Notes under the pieces: generated by a model
Databases searched by the model: none
The model's input: only the letters and a program-made list of their open reading frames with translations
Told to the model about the DNA's origin: nothing
Part shown: in pieces, positions 34,741 to 49,400 of the stretch
Layout: each line of letters begins with the position of its first letter
How positions within the stretch are numbered: the stretch's first letter is position 1
Source: Larimichthys crocea
Taxonomy: Eukaryota; Chordata; Actinopteri; Sciaenidae
DNA length: 64,000 nucleotides
Assembly: GCF_000972845.2 (NCBI RefSeq)
Contig: NC_040016.1
Span: 18,233,732 to 18,297,731 of the forward strand
Direction: 5' to 3'
Position numbers and translations under genes: made by a program

Positions 34741-35426
34741 AAGTAAAAATAGACCTGTACAGTGAACTATGTCTCCTTGGAGACAAAACAATGGTACCAC
34801 ACTTAAACCAACATTTCTTTTTTGGAATCTTAAAAACTGGCCTAATGACTTGTGCACGGACAATTTTAAGGTGTTGGGAAGGAGCCTCGAGCTCCCACAC
34901 TGAATATGTGGAGAACCCAGATGATGGAAACTGTTGCATGTGTTAATTGTTCTGTATTGATATGTTTTACATTAAGGCCATACACTCTGCCTGAATAATC
35001 CGAATGTATGTTATTTATTGAACTGCCTATGTTTTGTTCTTTTTGGTTGTTTCTCATTTTCGTTACCCTCCTTTCTGTCTGTTTTACTTGTTCATGTTTA
35101 TGGTTGTTTGTTTGTTTCCTGTTTATAATTATAAAAAATAATTTAATTATTTAGTTATTTGCTACAAATGTTTAATCTCTCTGTACATATTTAAATTTAG
35201 ATCTATCTCAGGTTAATTTTAACCTATGGTTACTGTGCTATATGCTATATATATATATCTATCCTGTTATAGTTTGCAGTAGTGTTAAAGAGAGTTGTCG
35301 TGTTGGCTCATGTTCGATTGTACAAGTGTACCAAATGATATGGACGGTCAATGTAGTTTTAAAAGCAGAGTTGGAACAAGCAGATAAAACTATACAGCTA
35401 CAGGCATTGTGATACTGTTAGTGTTC

Positions 35427-35448
35427 AAAGGTCCAGTGTGAAGGATTC

Positions 35449-35481
<33 letters not shown>

Positions 35482-35730
35482 CTGCTAATTGTGATCCTCT
35501 CCTTCCTTCCTAGCATGATGGGCAAACTGTGGTTGCTGCAAAAAGTAAGCTGGTATTTGTCCATATCCGCCTCTACCATAGAAACGTTGTGATGCAACAT
35601 GGTGCGCTCTGTGAAAGAGGACCTGCAGTGTCTGTAGATATAAAGGCTCCTTCAAAGGTAATTAAAACATAAAGATTATTATTTTTAGATGATTATTCAC
35701 TAGTGAAAAGATAGCTTTAAAGAGATATAT
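35427..35730. mobile_element. Degraded fish MITE (AAGGTCCAGTGTG family)
   Basis: It begins AAGGTCCAGTGTGAAGGATT and contains CCATAGAAACGTTG, GCAACATGGTGCGCTCTGTG, AGAGGACCTGC and GTAGATATAAAGGCTCC in the order found in a very common teleost MITE. A (GT)n array has expanded at 35451-35479. The right terminal repeat is worn away, so the end is approximate. Confidence 0.65.
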
Positions 35731-36429
35731 TGAGGAAAACACACACTTGTTTGTAAATTAATTCAGTTTAATCACATTAAACACTTCACAGCTCTCTACT
35801 TGTGCCATAGTTTTATCGTCACACCCAAAACATTGGACTGCTGTCAGTTCTGTTTTTATGTCAACATAGTGAGATGACAAATAAGCAAAAAAAAAAGAAA
35901 AAAAAGAGATCTTAAGAAGGTATGAGTGGCTCCTACTGATGATGCCTTGAGGAATATTTCCAAGAAATGTGATTTCACATGTATAATCTCTGAGACCAAA
36001 TGGCTCACTCCCACTCTGTTCTTCTAGATAATCATGGCATCATGATAAAAGCTCAGCATCAGAAGGTTGGACTGAAGGTCAAAGGGTCCAGTGGCTCCCG
36101 CTGCCTTCATTTCAAACTCAAAGACTGTGATCTCACATTCAGCAGTACACTTATAGAAACACTTATCACGATACAGTGTGACGCAGTTTTCACATCTACA
36201 GTATGAGCATGTGTAAATAACAGAACAGTCCACATACAGGTAAGCATTTACAATGCAAATTCAGACTAAACTGGTCACGTTTAATCTTCTCAGTTCATGA
36301 ACATACATACACACACAAAGCATAAGCATATACATTCATGGTTTTTGACCAGATGCTCTGAGCTATGACTGTGCCGGATGACACAAGTCATGAGACACTC
36401 TGTGTTGCAGCTTTTTGTTCACTTGGTGC

Positions 36430-36830
36430 GTAGCGGAAAACAATAATGTAACATTTGGAGAAATGACACATTCGCCTCCATGCTAAGAGTTAGATAAGAA
36501 GATCGATATCCGTCTCGTTTTTTTACAGTAAATATGAAAGTTAGTTTAGCTTAGCACAAAGACTTGAAATGGGGGGAAACAGCTGGCCTGGCTCAGTCCA
36601 AAGATAACAGAGTTCATAAATTAACATGTTATGTCTTGGTTATTAAATTCATGTGTAAAAACATGACATTCAGGCTTTACAGAGGGTTATGTAGGAGAAT
36701 CTCCTTTTTTCACTTGTTTGTTTTAAACAAATTAAACAAATTAGATATAATTTCTTATTAATCAGTGAGTTATAGAGGAGCTGGCGAATCTCAGTTCTTT
36801 ATGATAAGCTAAGCTGATCATATCCTGACT
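36430..36830 (+). repeat. Common teleost dispersed repeat (full-length-like copy)
   Basis: Contains TAAGAGTTAGATAAGAAGAT, CAGTAAATATGAAAG, TTAGCTTAGCACAAAGACTT, GGGGGGAAACAGCTGGCCTG and near the end ATAAGCTAAGCTGATCA. This word order is a hallmark of a widespread fish repeat; a second copy is at about 56390-56680 and a fragment at 13262-13320. Confidence 0.6.
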
Positions 36831-38440
36831 TTATATTTGATGGACAAAGATCAGAGTAGTTTTTTTTAATCTAACTCTCAACAAGAAAGGATTTAAGTAC
36901 ATTCACAAAATATGAAACTTTTAATTTAAAGTCGTGATGCTGCTTACACTGACCTTCAGTGAATAAGGACTACCATGTAGTGTGTGATACGTAACTTCAT
37001 GTTCTACAAATGACTTTATGTTGCAAATGCAGTTTAGGTTTTTCCTGATTTGCAGACAGCAGATAAGTCTCAACGTACTGCTGAGTTGAAAGACATTTAT
37101 ACTTCACCTGTTTTCAGTAGTTTGGTTTAAGACCGGTGCATTAATTAGAGGTTGTTCATCTGATCTCAGCTCAGAAATGTAACATATGAATGATTCACAT
37201 GTTATAAACCTAAAAAACCCACAAACACACCGAGCAGGTACATGCAACCGCACAGTCCAGTCTTAGTTCAGTGTTTTTATCTATTTAATTTAGATAAATA
37301 TTGTCACTCAAAGAATGTTTGATTGTTGAAGAAGTTACAGTGAAGTGATTATTGTTGCTTCTTGGACCCGAGAGATTAGTTCATACCATTAAACTGGAAT
37401 AAAAATGCAAATTTATGACTTTGGAAAAAAAGGGAACAGTGTTCATATCAGTATTTCAACAATCTATACTGCCATACACATAAACTATATAAGCAAAGTG
37501 CTCTGTTTACACTAAAGTGCCATTAATAGTGTGATCTGTCCTGCAGCTGCAGCTGTGTTTTCCTCCAGCAGATGACACTAGTGGGTCAGTGTGTAGCTCA
37601 CAGAGAGCAGGCATTGTTTGTACATGTAGAAATCTGCTCCAGAAATATCACAACTTTTAAGAAGCACACATATACAGTCATGAATACGGCATGGTGTGTG
37701 GTTGATCAAATCTTTGACATTTTGACAAACACGTGACACACAGGTGACTTTTATACTAATTCACTAGAATTCAATTAAAAATATATATGACATTTATTTA
37801 TTTGCAGATGCTTATAACAACTACACAGATTGGTACAATTTTCAAGAAGTCATATGTACATTATAAAGTCTACATACATGAGAGGAGACCTGATAGCAGA
37901 CCTGCTGCTACTGTATGACTTTAATCAATCTAATTAAATGATACAGGATATTAAACATCAGCGTTTTTATTATCACCACATGATGCAGCTTTAGTAAAAA
38001 AAAAACACATCTGTGCATTCAACGTCACCTTGATGTTTAAATTTTAAAAGGCCAGTTGTGACTTTACTGGTTCACGCAGATACTTTGATTACTCAGTTTT
38101 ACATCGGACAAGCTTGTGCAACTTCTAAATAATCTTCATCTTAAACATCTGCTAGGTCGACATGAAGATTCCTCATTGGTTAAAAAATGCACCGTGGGTA
38201 TTTAGATGTGTGTGATTTTTAGGATTTTATGATGTGGAGAACTCGGGATGAATCCACGCACATTTTCTTTTTATTATTATTTAATTTACACCATAATTAA
38301 CAATTTATAACAACAAGCGCAGTGAGCTATGGTCTTATGTCATCGTCATAATAACCTAATTGGGCTATATCTCTAATGTGAGACATTGTTTGTGCACTGT
38401 AAAAACATTTATACTCTCATAACAGTGCGCGCACCCTCCC
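36831..38440. other. Intergenic DNA upstream of gdf11
   Basis: AT-rich, without recognised exons or repeat families. It probably contains upstream regulatory sequence of gdf11, but no element can be pinpointed by eye. Confidence 0.4.
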
Positions 38441-38991
38441 TTCGCTCTGTCCCTCTTGACTTGGTGACAGACCTAAAAGCCTTTTGTTGCAATCTTAGCC
38501 AATGGAGATGGATTACGACACCGGGCAGCTGAGATATATAAAGAGCCCCTTTTTGACCGCACTTGCACATTTTTCAGTGACACTTCTGAACATTCACACA
38601 CCTCCATGGACTAAATTGTACAGAAGGACCCCAAAACAACCATTATACTACATGTGATCGGGCTATGCATTCATCAGACAGATAATTTGTTAACTTTCAA
38701 TCAAAACAGCCCGAACCGAGACACACTGGAACGTACTTTTTTCTTTTTCTTTTTTTTTTTTTTTTGAAATTTTATTGCAAAATCTCCTGCTGTGAAGAAA
38801 AGAAGAAAAAAAAAAAAAGCAACTTTGGGGTGATCGTATTGGATTAGATGCATGTCACTGATTCCCTGCCTTTTGTAGGATAAGGCAAGGAGCGGCGCAC
38901 ATCCGAGAGGGGGGATATAAGGGGATAAAGCGAGTAAAAAGACTAGAAAGAGAAAGAAAAAAGTTGCATTGCCTGGTGTCCACTCATCGTC
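38441..38991 (+). promoter_or_regulatory. gdf11: gdf11 core promoter and 5' UTR
   Basis: A CCAAT box at 38499-38503 is followed by a strong TATA box, TATATAAAG, at 38535-38543, placing transcription start near 38565-38575. The roughly 420-base leader includes poly(T) and poly(A) stretches (38740-38818). Start codon context is CGTCATGCC. Confidence 0.65.
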
Positions 38992-39574
38992 ATGCCGAGG
39001 TACAACTTCTTACTGTGCTTGATGGTGCTCATCTCCCTGGGACAGTCGGGGAGCGATGAGCCCAATCTGCTGCTGCCTTCTGCCAGCGAGACGCCCACGG
39101 ATGCCGGGCTGTCCCTGCTGGACGAGGACGCCGGTTCCCACGAGTGCTCCGCCTGTGTTTGGAGGGAGCAGAGCAAAGTGCTGAGACTAGAGACCATCAA
39201 GTCCCAGATCCTGAGCAAGCTGCGTCTGAAGCAGGCGCCCAACATCAGCCGGGAGGTGGTCAATCAGCTGCTGCCCAAGGCGCCTCCGCTCCAGCAGCTC
39301 CTGGACCATCACGACTTCCAGGGAGACGCGTCGTCCCAGGATGAGTTTATGGAGGAGGATGAGTACCACGCCACCACGGAGTCCGTGATCACCATGGCCT
39401 CTGAGCGTGAGTAATAGTTTACAACCCAACAATATTGTCTCCAAATGCGTCATGCGCGTAATTGCGGAGCAGATAGGTTCAAGTGACTCAGGCCTGCTGC
39501 GTGGACCGTGGAGCCAGTGGGGCTCATTCAAGTCAGTGACCTAACCTACTTTTTGAGATTCAGATTGGGGGTCC

Positions 39575-39620
<46 letters not shown>

Positions 39621-40597
39621 AAGCGGACTGATACAATTAGACAAACGTCTCTGGTCAGCTGTTGACCACGGCTGTCAAAATAGGCTAGGGATTACGCGTG
39701 AACCTGATAAATCAATAATCAGCAGCATAAAGAGACAGACAGCTCCAATATGGCCTGATGGACTTTTGTTTTCATGGTGATGATGATGATGGTGATGGTG
39801 ATGGAGTCTAATATTTAGCTGCTGAACTCCTCAGTCCACCTGCTGTCATGATCCAACTTAGTCTCTTTCACATGATTTTTCAGTGTGTGTGTGTGTGTGA
39901 CAGGGAGTAAACGCATGACAGACCCGTTTGAACGTCAAGTGCATTATTAATGATAATGCAGCATTTGGCTGGCAGTCGCATCACTTTATCCTTTATGTCC
40001 TCTTTTTTTTTTTTTTTTTTTTTTGCATAAAGGCCCTAAAAATCTGGAGTTATGATCACGTCGTGAGGCCCTCTGATTATTGCCCTCCTAACAATTTGCT
40101 CTCGCTCTTATAGTTTCCCATAAATCCGCAGATAAACCGCAGGCAGGCCCCTTGGAGACATTTTCTAAAATTACTGTTGAACCCTGGCAGCTGTGCTCTA
40201 TCGGTCTTTTATAGGAGGCTCTACCGGTTTCCCTGCTGTTCATCGCAGTGAGAAAAAGTGTGTCCAAAAAGCTGCTATTGTTCCCCTCATGCAGCGGCCC
40301 CCCTCGGCCGCACTTGCCTTTTAAATGCGAAGTTTATGGGCGCAGCTCGTTTTTTTTTCACCACGAGTACACAAAGACAGAGAATCACTTAGGGTCGAGG
40401 GGAGTGTGTGACCTTTTCCTGCCGAATCGCGGGGTTCAACAACATTTACACACGTAATATATTCTGCACAAGGCGGATAAAACACACTCCAAATAATCAG
40501 TTTTTTTTTTTTCACTCCAAGAGTGAACAAAGATACGCCTGTGCGCAGGAGACTTTGGCCTTATGTGTAGCCTGACATAATTAATCCCTCATTATAA

Positions 40598-40641
<44 letters not shown>

Positions 40642-40774
40642 CATCTATCTATCTATCTCTTCATATCTTATACTTTAATAACATATTACCTGTCCTGACT
40701 TTATCTCTGTGATCACATTTTATCAACCTTCCCCTGACATGTTGTAACTGCACACTCACTTGTCGTCTTGAATT

Positions 40775-40859
<85 letters not shown>

Positions 40860-43157
40860 CATCTTTCCTCTTCCATCATCCTTCGTCCAAGCCTTTTTTA
40901 AACCATGTGAACCCAGCGCATGTCTTCAAAAGTTGTTTTTGCTCTGGACTGATGCAGTCCATCCTAAAGGAGGAGGACAGCAGTGCACCAGCTGATGTCT
41001 TGTGTCTATCCAGGTGAATTAAGGAAGGCGCTGTAAAGCGTTTGATGTGTCATTTGTCAGCCGTTTGGCTTCATGTGGCGCTTGTTTTTTAGGACATATT
41101 CAGTGTTTTAGTGCTTCAGGTTCTGACGCTCATCCTCGTTTCCTCTCCATGTTTCTATTTTTATTATACATGCTCACAAACGCACACACACACACACACG
41201 TATAGGATGTATGCGACACATGCTGACCGAGTGGAGATTCTCTACAGTAACTTGCTGTTATCTCTCCCTCCTCATGTGCAGATCATCAATCATTTATTGG
41301 ATTTGTTCCCTCCGGAAAGACATCCTCAAACATCTTTTTTTTTTTTTTTTGGACTTTTTGTTCCCATCTTTTGCAAAGCCACGCTCACACACGCCATGCA
41401 AAGTGATTTGATACCTTCTCAAGCCAGAAAAAGCCAGATTACGCATGACGCCGGCTTAATTGCGTATTTCTAACGGCCTTGTGCCAGCCAGAGGAGCTAA
41501 TGACTGACATTACCGCTGTATCTGTCATGTTACAGCACTTCCTCTCTGTTCCGTTTGCCTCATCTCTTTTACGTCAGCTGCAGTTTTTATCATCTGCTCC
41601 TTCTCTCTCTCTCTCCCACCCATCACCTCCCCCCCTCCCTCCCTCCCGCCCTCCCTCCCACCCTCCCTTCACCACCACCACCACCACCCCCCCAACCTTC
41701 CTCCCCGTTAGCCCCCTCTCTCCTTCCTCTTCTTTTCTCCGGTACTCATGGAAGAGTTGAGAGAATGAGTGCATCTCTTTTTGCCTGTGGCGCCTTAGTG
41801 ATCCCACAGGATTAAAAGTGCCTTTTTCTGTCTCTGTGATAGAAGGAGGACTTCAAACACTATTCCCTGCACACCTCGAACCCAATCACCCTTTTCACGG
41901 TCGTGCACACTGCCTTTGATGGGCCATGTGGGTTCACACAGTACATACTGAACTGGACCCATGCCAGAGTTGCTTCTTAGTATTCACTCAAGGTACGTGG
42001 GTGCCGCAGTGGGGGTTGAGAGGGTCCATGCTTCCTGGTCTCTAATTACTATGAAATTTCATGGAAAAGTACAGCTATTTATATCATAGTGCGGCACTAA
42101 AACATCTCCCTCCATACAGTGTGTTGTGTAGGTAACCGCTCCGCTCGCTGTTCATGCATAAAAAATGACTCAGTTCGGAGCCGTTTATCAGCTTCCACTG
42201 CAGCATCATGTGAACGAGTGGTGATTTTTATTAACAAATCTATTTTGCATTCACATATGAGCCCAGCTCTTTGCATATTGACTGATTTATGGGTGCAATT
42301 GTGCGCGAGCGTGCGTGCAAAGTGTGTATTCTTGCAGCTCAGTTTGTTTTGCCCGAGGTGGGGTGAGGATTTGACCCCACTAGTCTCCCATTTGTCACCT
42401 GTCCAAGACATTTAGTCCAGACCTTCCTCTGCCATCACTGACCTTCTCCTTTCTTTCTTTCTTTCTTTCTTTCTTTCTCTCTGTCTCTGCGTGGATGTTT
42501 TGATGCTGATTAACAACCACACACTATCCAACTGCTGGACCTGAAAATCTAAATTATTCAGCCAGAGCACATCAGGAAAATGTCTTAAAGAGAAGTCGCA
42601 TCTCATGGTTATATAATCTCCTGTTGCACACGAACTTTAGTTTAGGTTGTTTGTGAAAAGCTTGTATTTGTCCTTGAGTAAACTTACTTTCTATGAGTAA
42701 TTTTGATATTGTCCAGTGGTGGAGAACCAGCAGAGAGCAGCGCTTGCTTACCCTCCCTCCCAACATTTATTTCACGTTTAAATTTTTATTCCAGCGACAC
42801 TACTGCCTGTCCAAAACATTGAAAATCAGCGACTATCTGCAAGGAAAACTTCACCTTTAAAGGAGGGAAAACAGAGGTTTGGGTCACATATGAACCATTT
42901 CATCTATTCGAGCGACTTCTCGCTTTGCTAAACTTATTTTATACCCACATTTTGGTCCTGTCCGTCATGACTGTGTGTAGGCTAACACCAGGAAGTGCTA
43001 TACTGGTATTATTATGTAATCCTGTGAAAATGAGGTACATTCAGTTCAAGCACGGGCTTACACAACGCTCCAGTACATCAAAATGAACATCTACACACAT
43101 GTATTCAGATCGACGCAAATCTCCACATGTGCACGCCTGTGTGGACACATAAGGATG

Positions 43158-43189
<32 letters not shown>

Positions 43190-43358
43190 CACTCACACAG
43201 TCACACACACACTCCAGAGAAAAGTTCTCCTATTGACAAAAAGGGTCACAGAGTTCACAGCTATGTGATATATTGGAAGAGGAGACTATTAACCTCATCG
43301 GGTCTCTTTCTTTGGCAGCAAAGACGAACCGGTAGTAACTTGAACACTTATCCCCCCA

Positions 43359-43407
<49 letters not shown>

Positions 43408-46400
43408 CACACACACACACTCATCCACTAACCACTCCCACAAAAAAACAAGTCTTTTATAGTGTTGACCCTATAAAAGGGTCATTTCCTGAAGGTGCAG
43501 GAACCATAAAAATTAAGAGGGAGAGCGCTAAAAGGACAGAGCAGCAGAAGTCGGACTGTCTTCAACTCACTGGCCAGTGTTTGCTGGAAGTTGATGACTA
43601 TGTGAGGTTTTTATAGATTTATTTATTCCATGGAGGTCTCAGTTTGACGATGACACCTGTTCTCCCTGTGTAAGTTGCTGGCATCAGTTGAGGGAAAGAT
43701 AAACTGTGGTGTTGAATTGTTTGGACGGCGGGGGGCACGAACCGGTTTGTTTAAAAAGAAGTAAAAAAAACGTAAGAAAGAAAGGTCTGTAGGACTGTAG
43801 AAATTGCACAACATACTGTCAACTTTATGGCTAATAAAATTTCAAAGGGACCAAAGTCTATTAATACAGGGACAAAATTTCCCCAGGACCTCAGGAATCT
43901 CACTCCTTCCACCCTCCTTCCCCTATTCCCACGCTCCCGTGTACCAGTCCCTGCAGCCGGCCTTTTTCTTTTGGCATTTGGGAATATGTTGCTTTGGAAT
44001 TTAATGCATGCTTTATACCAGAAAACACTGAGAAGTTGGGAGAATTTATGTATGTATGTCAGAGGTATAGCTGTGCAAGAATATTTTTTGTCTCCCTATA
44101 AAAAAAAAAAAAGACGATCTTTCCTCGTGAGCACTGGTGAGCTCTTCGTTGCTTCTTTAAAGGATTTCAAAGAGTGTGATCGAGTTAGGTGCACCGTGGC
44201 TCATGCTGCGGGTATGAAGAGGGGGTGGTGGTGGTGGTGGGGATGGGGGGTGGAGGGAAGAAGAAAGTGAGTCCGCAGGGAGCAACAAGCAGCCCAGTCC
44301 TATCCTAAAGGGACAGAAATCATGGAAGGGTTTTATAGGTACAATTAAAAAGACCTGAAACAGATGTTACGTTTCACTAATAAAGGAAATAATTACTTCA
44401 CACCAGTAATTAAGCCCTGTGTAGGGACATGAGTGAGGAGGAGGAGGAGGAGGAGGAGGGAGAGGGGAGTGAAAAGATAAAATGGAGATCACTGAAGGGA
44501 TTATTGTTGATGGATGCGTTCAGGCTCTGTGTGGTCGTGTGCGAGGAGCTGCTGAGGATCAGTTTATGGAAGAGTCCATTAAATCTAAGAGGCGTTTAAG
44601 CAAAGGAAATGCTGCATGGGCATAATGCTGGATCCCATGAGGGTGCCACTGTGTCGGAAAGAAGCACAATTAACAGTGGATTACCTCACGATTATCTACA
44701 TGAAAATTTAATTAGCCTCTTTTCTGCTACAAAGGAGAGCAGCCTTCTCGCTGTATTTATCACCTGTGGTTGTGTTTCTGCCGTACCCACATCACCCCAG
44801 GAAGTTCATTAGGGAAGTTGCACAGTGCCAAAGTGATTTCTTTAGGGACGAGAGCCAAATTCGATTTCTATAATGTACAACACAGATGGATAAAGAGGAT
44901 AGCTCATAAAGGGAACGTCAGATATTTTTATGTGGAAACTGTGCATATGCAGGAAAAAAGCTTCCGAGGTGGGAGCGTCGTTGACACAATCTGGTCACGC
45001 TAACTTTGTCTTTAGAGAAAACTCTTGGCTGAGGCTCTGACAGATTTGGGTGGCTTCAGGGATTTTTTTTTTTTTTCAGTAGCTGAGTGTGCTCTAACAG
45101 GAGGACAAATATGGCACATTTAAGGTGATAAAACTAATCGGTGGGCGACGTGTGGTGGAAAAGTGTTTGGAGTATGTGTGGATATTTTTAAAAAACGCTG
45201 ACCTGCTGGCCGCCCTGTTTGAGAGTGGAAAGTGAAGATCAATTTGTCATAGTGACGTGCATCTTTTACTGGATTGGGTGGATTGTTTTGCATAAGAGCT
45301 GACTAGAAGTTCAAGTTTATTTAAACACATTAAACGTATAAAAGTCTAGTGTGGATTAGATGGTGTTAGATGTTTTTTAACCTGCTTTTAGAGGCAAACA
45401 TGTATATTCTGAAAGTTTGTTCTTAAAAACTAAATGGTTTCACTTCATGTTTAGTTTAGAGCAGTTGTCAGACTGCTATCAGAGAGTTTTATGATGTTTC
45501 GTATGATGCAAGATAGAGAGGAAGGAGTAATGCGTCATCTATGACTTGGTGAGAGAGATAAATGTGAGTTTCGTCTGCATAATTAGGATAGAAGTTGTTT
45601 TCTGCATGTAAATCATCAAAAGTCAGATACATGTGTGGCATGGAGCAAATTTCTCACCTTAGTAGTTGTACCTCCACGTTGGTCTTGCATTCCAGTAAAC
45701 GCAATTGACTGGGAAGCCGGTGAGGGATCATGTCCTTGCTGATGCACGAGTGACTGGGACCTACATACATATGGTCTGAGGCAGCACGCAGTATAAAGAC
45801 AGTATAAAAATGTTATTGCAAGCAAATAATCTCGATATTAAACCTTTAATTTAATGCACATTTTACATATTTTTGGCAATAAGACGAGGTTTTAGGGCTC
45901 AGTTAGTCGATAAATGAAACAAATTGCCATAAAACAACAAAAACGTGGCACCACCTACATATGTCGTATGATATGAATTAGGATGATGGCGCGGAGAATG
46001 TGTCTGATGCGATGCATTGTTACAGCAAGCTCATTGTTATACATGTACTGTGATATGAATTCATGGAGCTGCTCTCAGGTGGCCCACGTAGAGTTTGAGA
46101 CTTGGTTCCTGTTCTGGATTTATTGATCTGTGTTAGTGTCAGTCTTTGTTTTTAATCAATGTTTTTATTCATAAAATGCATGCTCATACACGGACAGATA
46201 GATGTGTCGAGATTTGCTCCATCAAACAAGGCTTCTGACGCAGGTTATTGCATAACCGCCGAGAGGAAGAAACCAAGTGAACAACCAGTAATTTGTCTTT
46301 TGTCGATGTTAACTGACACTGAACTGAACTTTGCTTTCGGTTCCGTTACAGAGTAAACTCATACTTCTGTTTTGCATTGTACAAACGTTGTAATGTTGCA

Positions 46401-49400
46401 ATAGTTCATAAATAAGTTGTAAGACCCCAAACTGACGCGTCGTGAAGGCCAACAAGGTGCAGATGAAGTTTTGCAGGATTCCTTAGTAACATTAGTTTAG
46501 TTGATGTGTCATCCTAATATGCAGCTCTTAAATCACAATACTCTGTGACATATGGTCAGCCTGTAAATCAAGTTTGTACCATCTAAATAATAACGGCTGA
46601 AATTCAAACTATATATTTACTCAATCGCCTCTCGAGTGTTTATTCTCTTTCTTCCGTTTTCCATCAGTCACCTCCGTGCTATATCCCTGCCGAAGCCATC
46701 GGGGGCTTCAACAATCTCTGAAACGATTATCTCACGAGAGGGTCACTGCCAAATTGAATGCCAGCAGAGACACTCGGGTGAACTAACACACTGCTAAGTT
46801 GCAGCACAAGACTGAAAGAAATAAAACAAAACATCCCCCCCAACAACTGAATCGTAGTCCGCTGTTTGTTTCGTATGCGTGAATGACGCCTGTGAACTTG
46901 ATTCATCTGATTCAGATGTTTTTTAGAGGGTGGATGCAACGAAAAATGAAAGAAAATATAAACGTGAATAATGTCGGCAAGGAAGCCAAACAAATGTGGA
47001 ATCTGTATTAATAACCACGATATAAACAAAAATCTGAATTGCTTCTTTTGATTGCTGGGAGTGAACAAAACTCGTCTCATCTTCCAAAGAGCAAAAAAAA
47101 ACTTTTGTATTTTTTGTATTGCTGTTATCTTAGATTGTTGTTTTCCTTTAAATACATTTTAAATGCTACAGATATCCTTTTCTGTTCGTTCATGTATAAA
47201 AAAAAAAAAAGTTTGGGATTTAACTTTTAAAACCAGAGCTCCGCATTGTCCCGTGACGTTTACGTCTTGTATGTCTTGTGTGGATGCACACAGACACAAG
47301 CGGTGAGACCGCAGCATGCTTCCTGCTGTCCAGCTGTCCACCTTATTGCAGTTCACTGCACGCTCTTTCTTTTCATCCTCTGTCCTGCTGGAGATGTCCC
47401 GCAGGCATTCCCCCTCATAATACAAACATATATAACCCCTAACACTGAAAAACAATGAGCTGCTTGCTGAAGACATCAGTTTGGAGCTTGTGTATGTTGT
47501 GTGTTTATGTGTGGTTGCATGTTTCCGTGTGTGTGTGTGTGTGTGTGTGTGAGTGTATTCACTGAGCTAGAACAGGGAGCATTAGGAGGTGTCTTTTGTT
47601 GCTCCTGGGGGGCTACTGTGCTCAGTCCTAATAGGAGTCTTGTGCCTGCCATTGTCCCAGGGGAGGGCTTCTGAATGAGGGGGTCTAACTTCACACACAC
47701 CCCCCCCTCCTCCTCCATCCCCAGCTCGAGCCCGGCCTCCCCCACCACCCTCGCCCGTCCCTTGGGACTGGCCGAGAGACAAAGAGGGAGTGGGGCTGGG
47801 GTGGGATGGGATGTTTGAGGGGGTGCACTGTGGCCCCTGTCTTATTAGAAGGGTCGTGAACGTGTCACGATGATTAATATGCCGAGGTGCGTGGGGATAC
47901 CCTAGAGTCACATTTATTCAACATGAAGGCTCCCAAACACACACTCACCACAAAATGGCACATTTGCATTTCCCATTAAGAAAAGAAAATATAGATATAT
48001 ATGCAAATGAAACTCCTATATAGGTTTATACCATGATGCATTATCCATTTGGACATTAACAATAAGTGACCATTTCTCTCCCAACACCATTTCAGCTGCA
48101 GATTTTCACCTGATTGGCACGTGTACACAATATGTTGTCAGGAGTTTGGGTCAAAAAGCTCATTTTAATCATCATTTAGTTTACTTGAAGACTTTGCTGC
48201 TGATATTTGACAACATTAAATCTAAAGTTCTGATACGAGGACACGAAACACTTTTTAAACTCGCATATTAAGCTTGTTGTTAGGTATTTTTCTCTTTGGG
48301 TCGGGATCTTATAATCGCAGTACGTAGTCTTAAAGTTGTTAGCACATGGAGGCAGGATAGAAATCCTCATCCTAAAAAAAAGTAGAAACATTTGTGAACT
48401 TTTCTTTTTCAAAGAGAAATCTACCATTTCTGCCATACTGCCCAGATTTAAGCACCCTCACAGGCAACATGCGTTCCCTATTTATTGTATGACTACACTT
48501 TAACTTCCTCTCTCCATCTGTTTTCAACACTTTAACTGGCTCCCGTACCCCCTCAGTAACATTACTGCATTTGGTTATTAAAAGCATTTAATGCTGAAAC
48601 GGGCCACAGTCATATTAAAGTGGACAGATGGCATGGTGAATAAACCCTTATATTCTATATGCCTCCCCTTAACATGCATGTATAGGAGGCTCTGGGCTTA
48701 CTACAGTTTGGGACACAGGTACCCAGGGAATCCACCAGATGTTTGATTGGCTCACCTGCAGGCCTGCTGCGTGCTGGCAGTAAAATTCATGCTGCAATTA
48801 TACCACAGGGAAATAAGCTGCTGTAATAATGAAGTAGGCTGGAAACATGAGGAGGAAAAGCAAACAAGCCTGTTTCCTTTGGAAAAACACCAGCCTCTGT
48901 CCATACTTACTTACTTTTACTTCTTTAAGCAAAATAAGAAGAGTGTTGTTACTGTATACGGACTCGTTTCTATCTGCACCTTCAGTTTGGCTGAGGAGAG
49001 AGGTGTTATTACTCCAGTAGGTGGTGCTGAATGCAAAATCTGAATTCATATCCTGACTGCAGGATTGAAATTAAGAGTGTTTAAACACTGAACTATAACT
49101 GAGCAAATTGTTCAGGAAATTAAGCCATAAAAAAACAGCTCTGCAGTTGCAGTAAAATTGCGCTGCTCCTCCAACGATAATGTGTTATGGCAGCAGGAGC
49201 AAAGTAGTTCAGGTAGAAGGATTAAATGTCCCATTGTGTTTTTTTTTTTTATCTTTACAAGCTAGCCTTGCACATTTCTTTTGCACAAGTTTTAGCAACG
49301 CCGTGCCAAGATGTGGGGTGTAATTAAGCTGCAGGCATTCATCCTTCACGGTGTGCCTCTTTACATGTGCACTTACAGGATCTATAAAGGCACAAATTGA

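Noticed and set aside
40768..40995. Frame with repeated YLSI units
   Set aside because: Translation of the (CTAT)n microsatellite, with no splice or start context.
41479..41815. Overlapping Pro/Ser-rich frames on both strands
   Set aside because: C/T-rich low-complexity sequence in gdf11 intron 1 without splice signals or family resemblance.
43465..43485. TGACCC, 7 bases, GGGTCA everted repeat resembling a nuclear-receptor site
   Set aside because: A single short palindrome around an AT-rich core; spacing of 7 is not typical and chance occurrence is likely.
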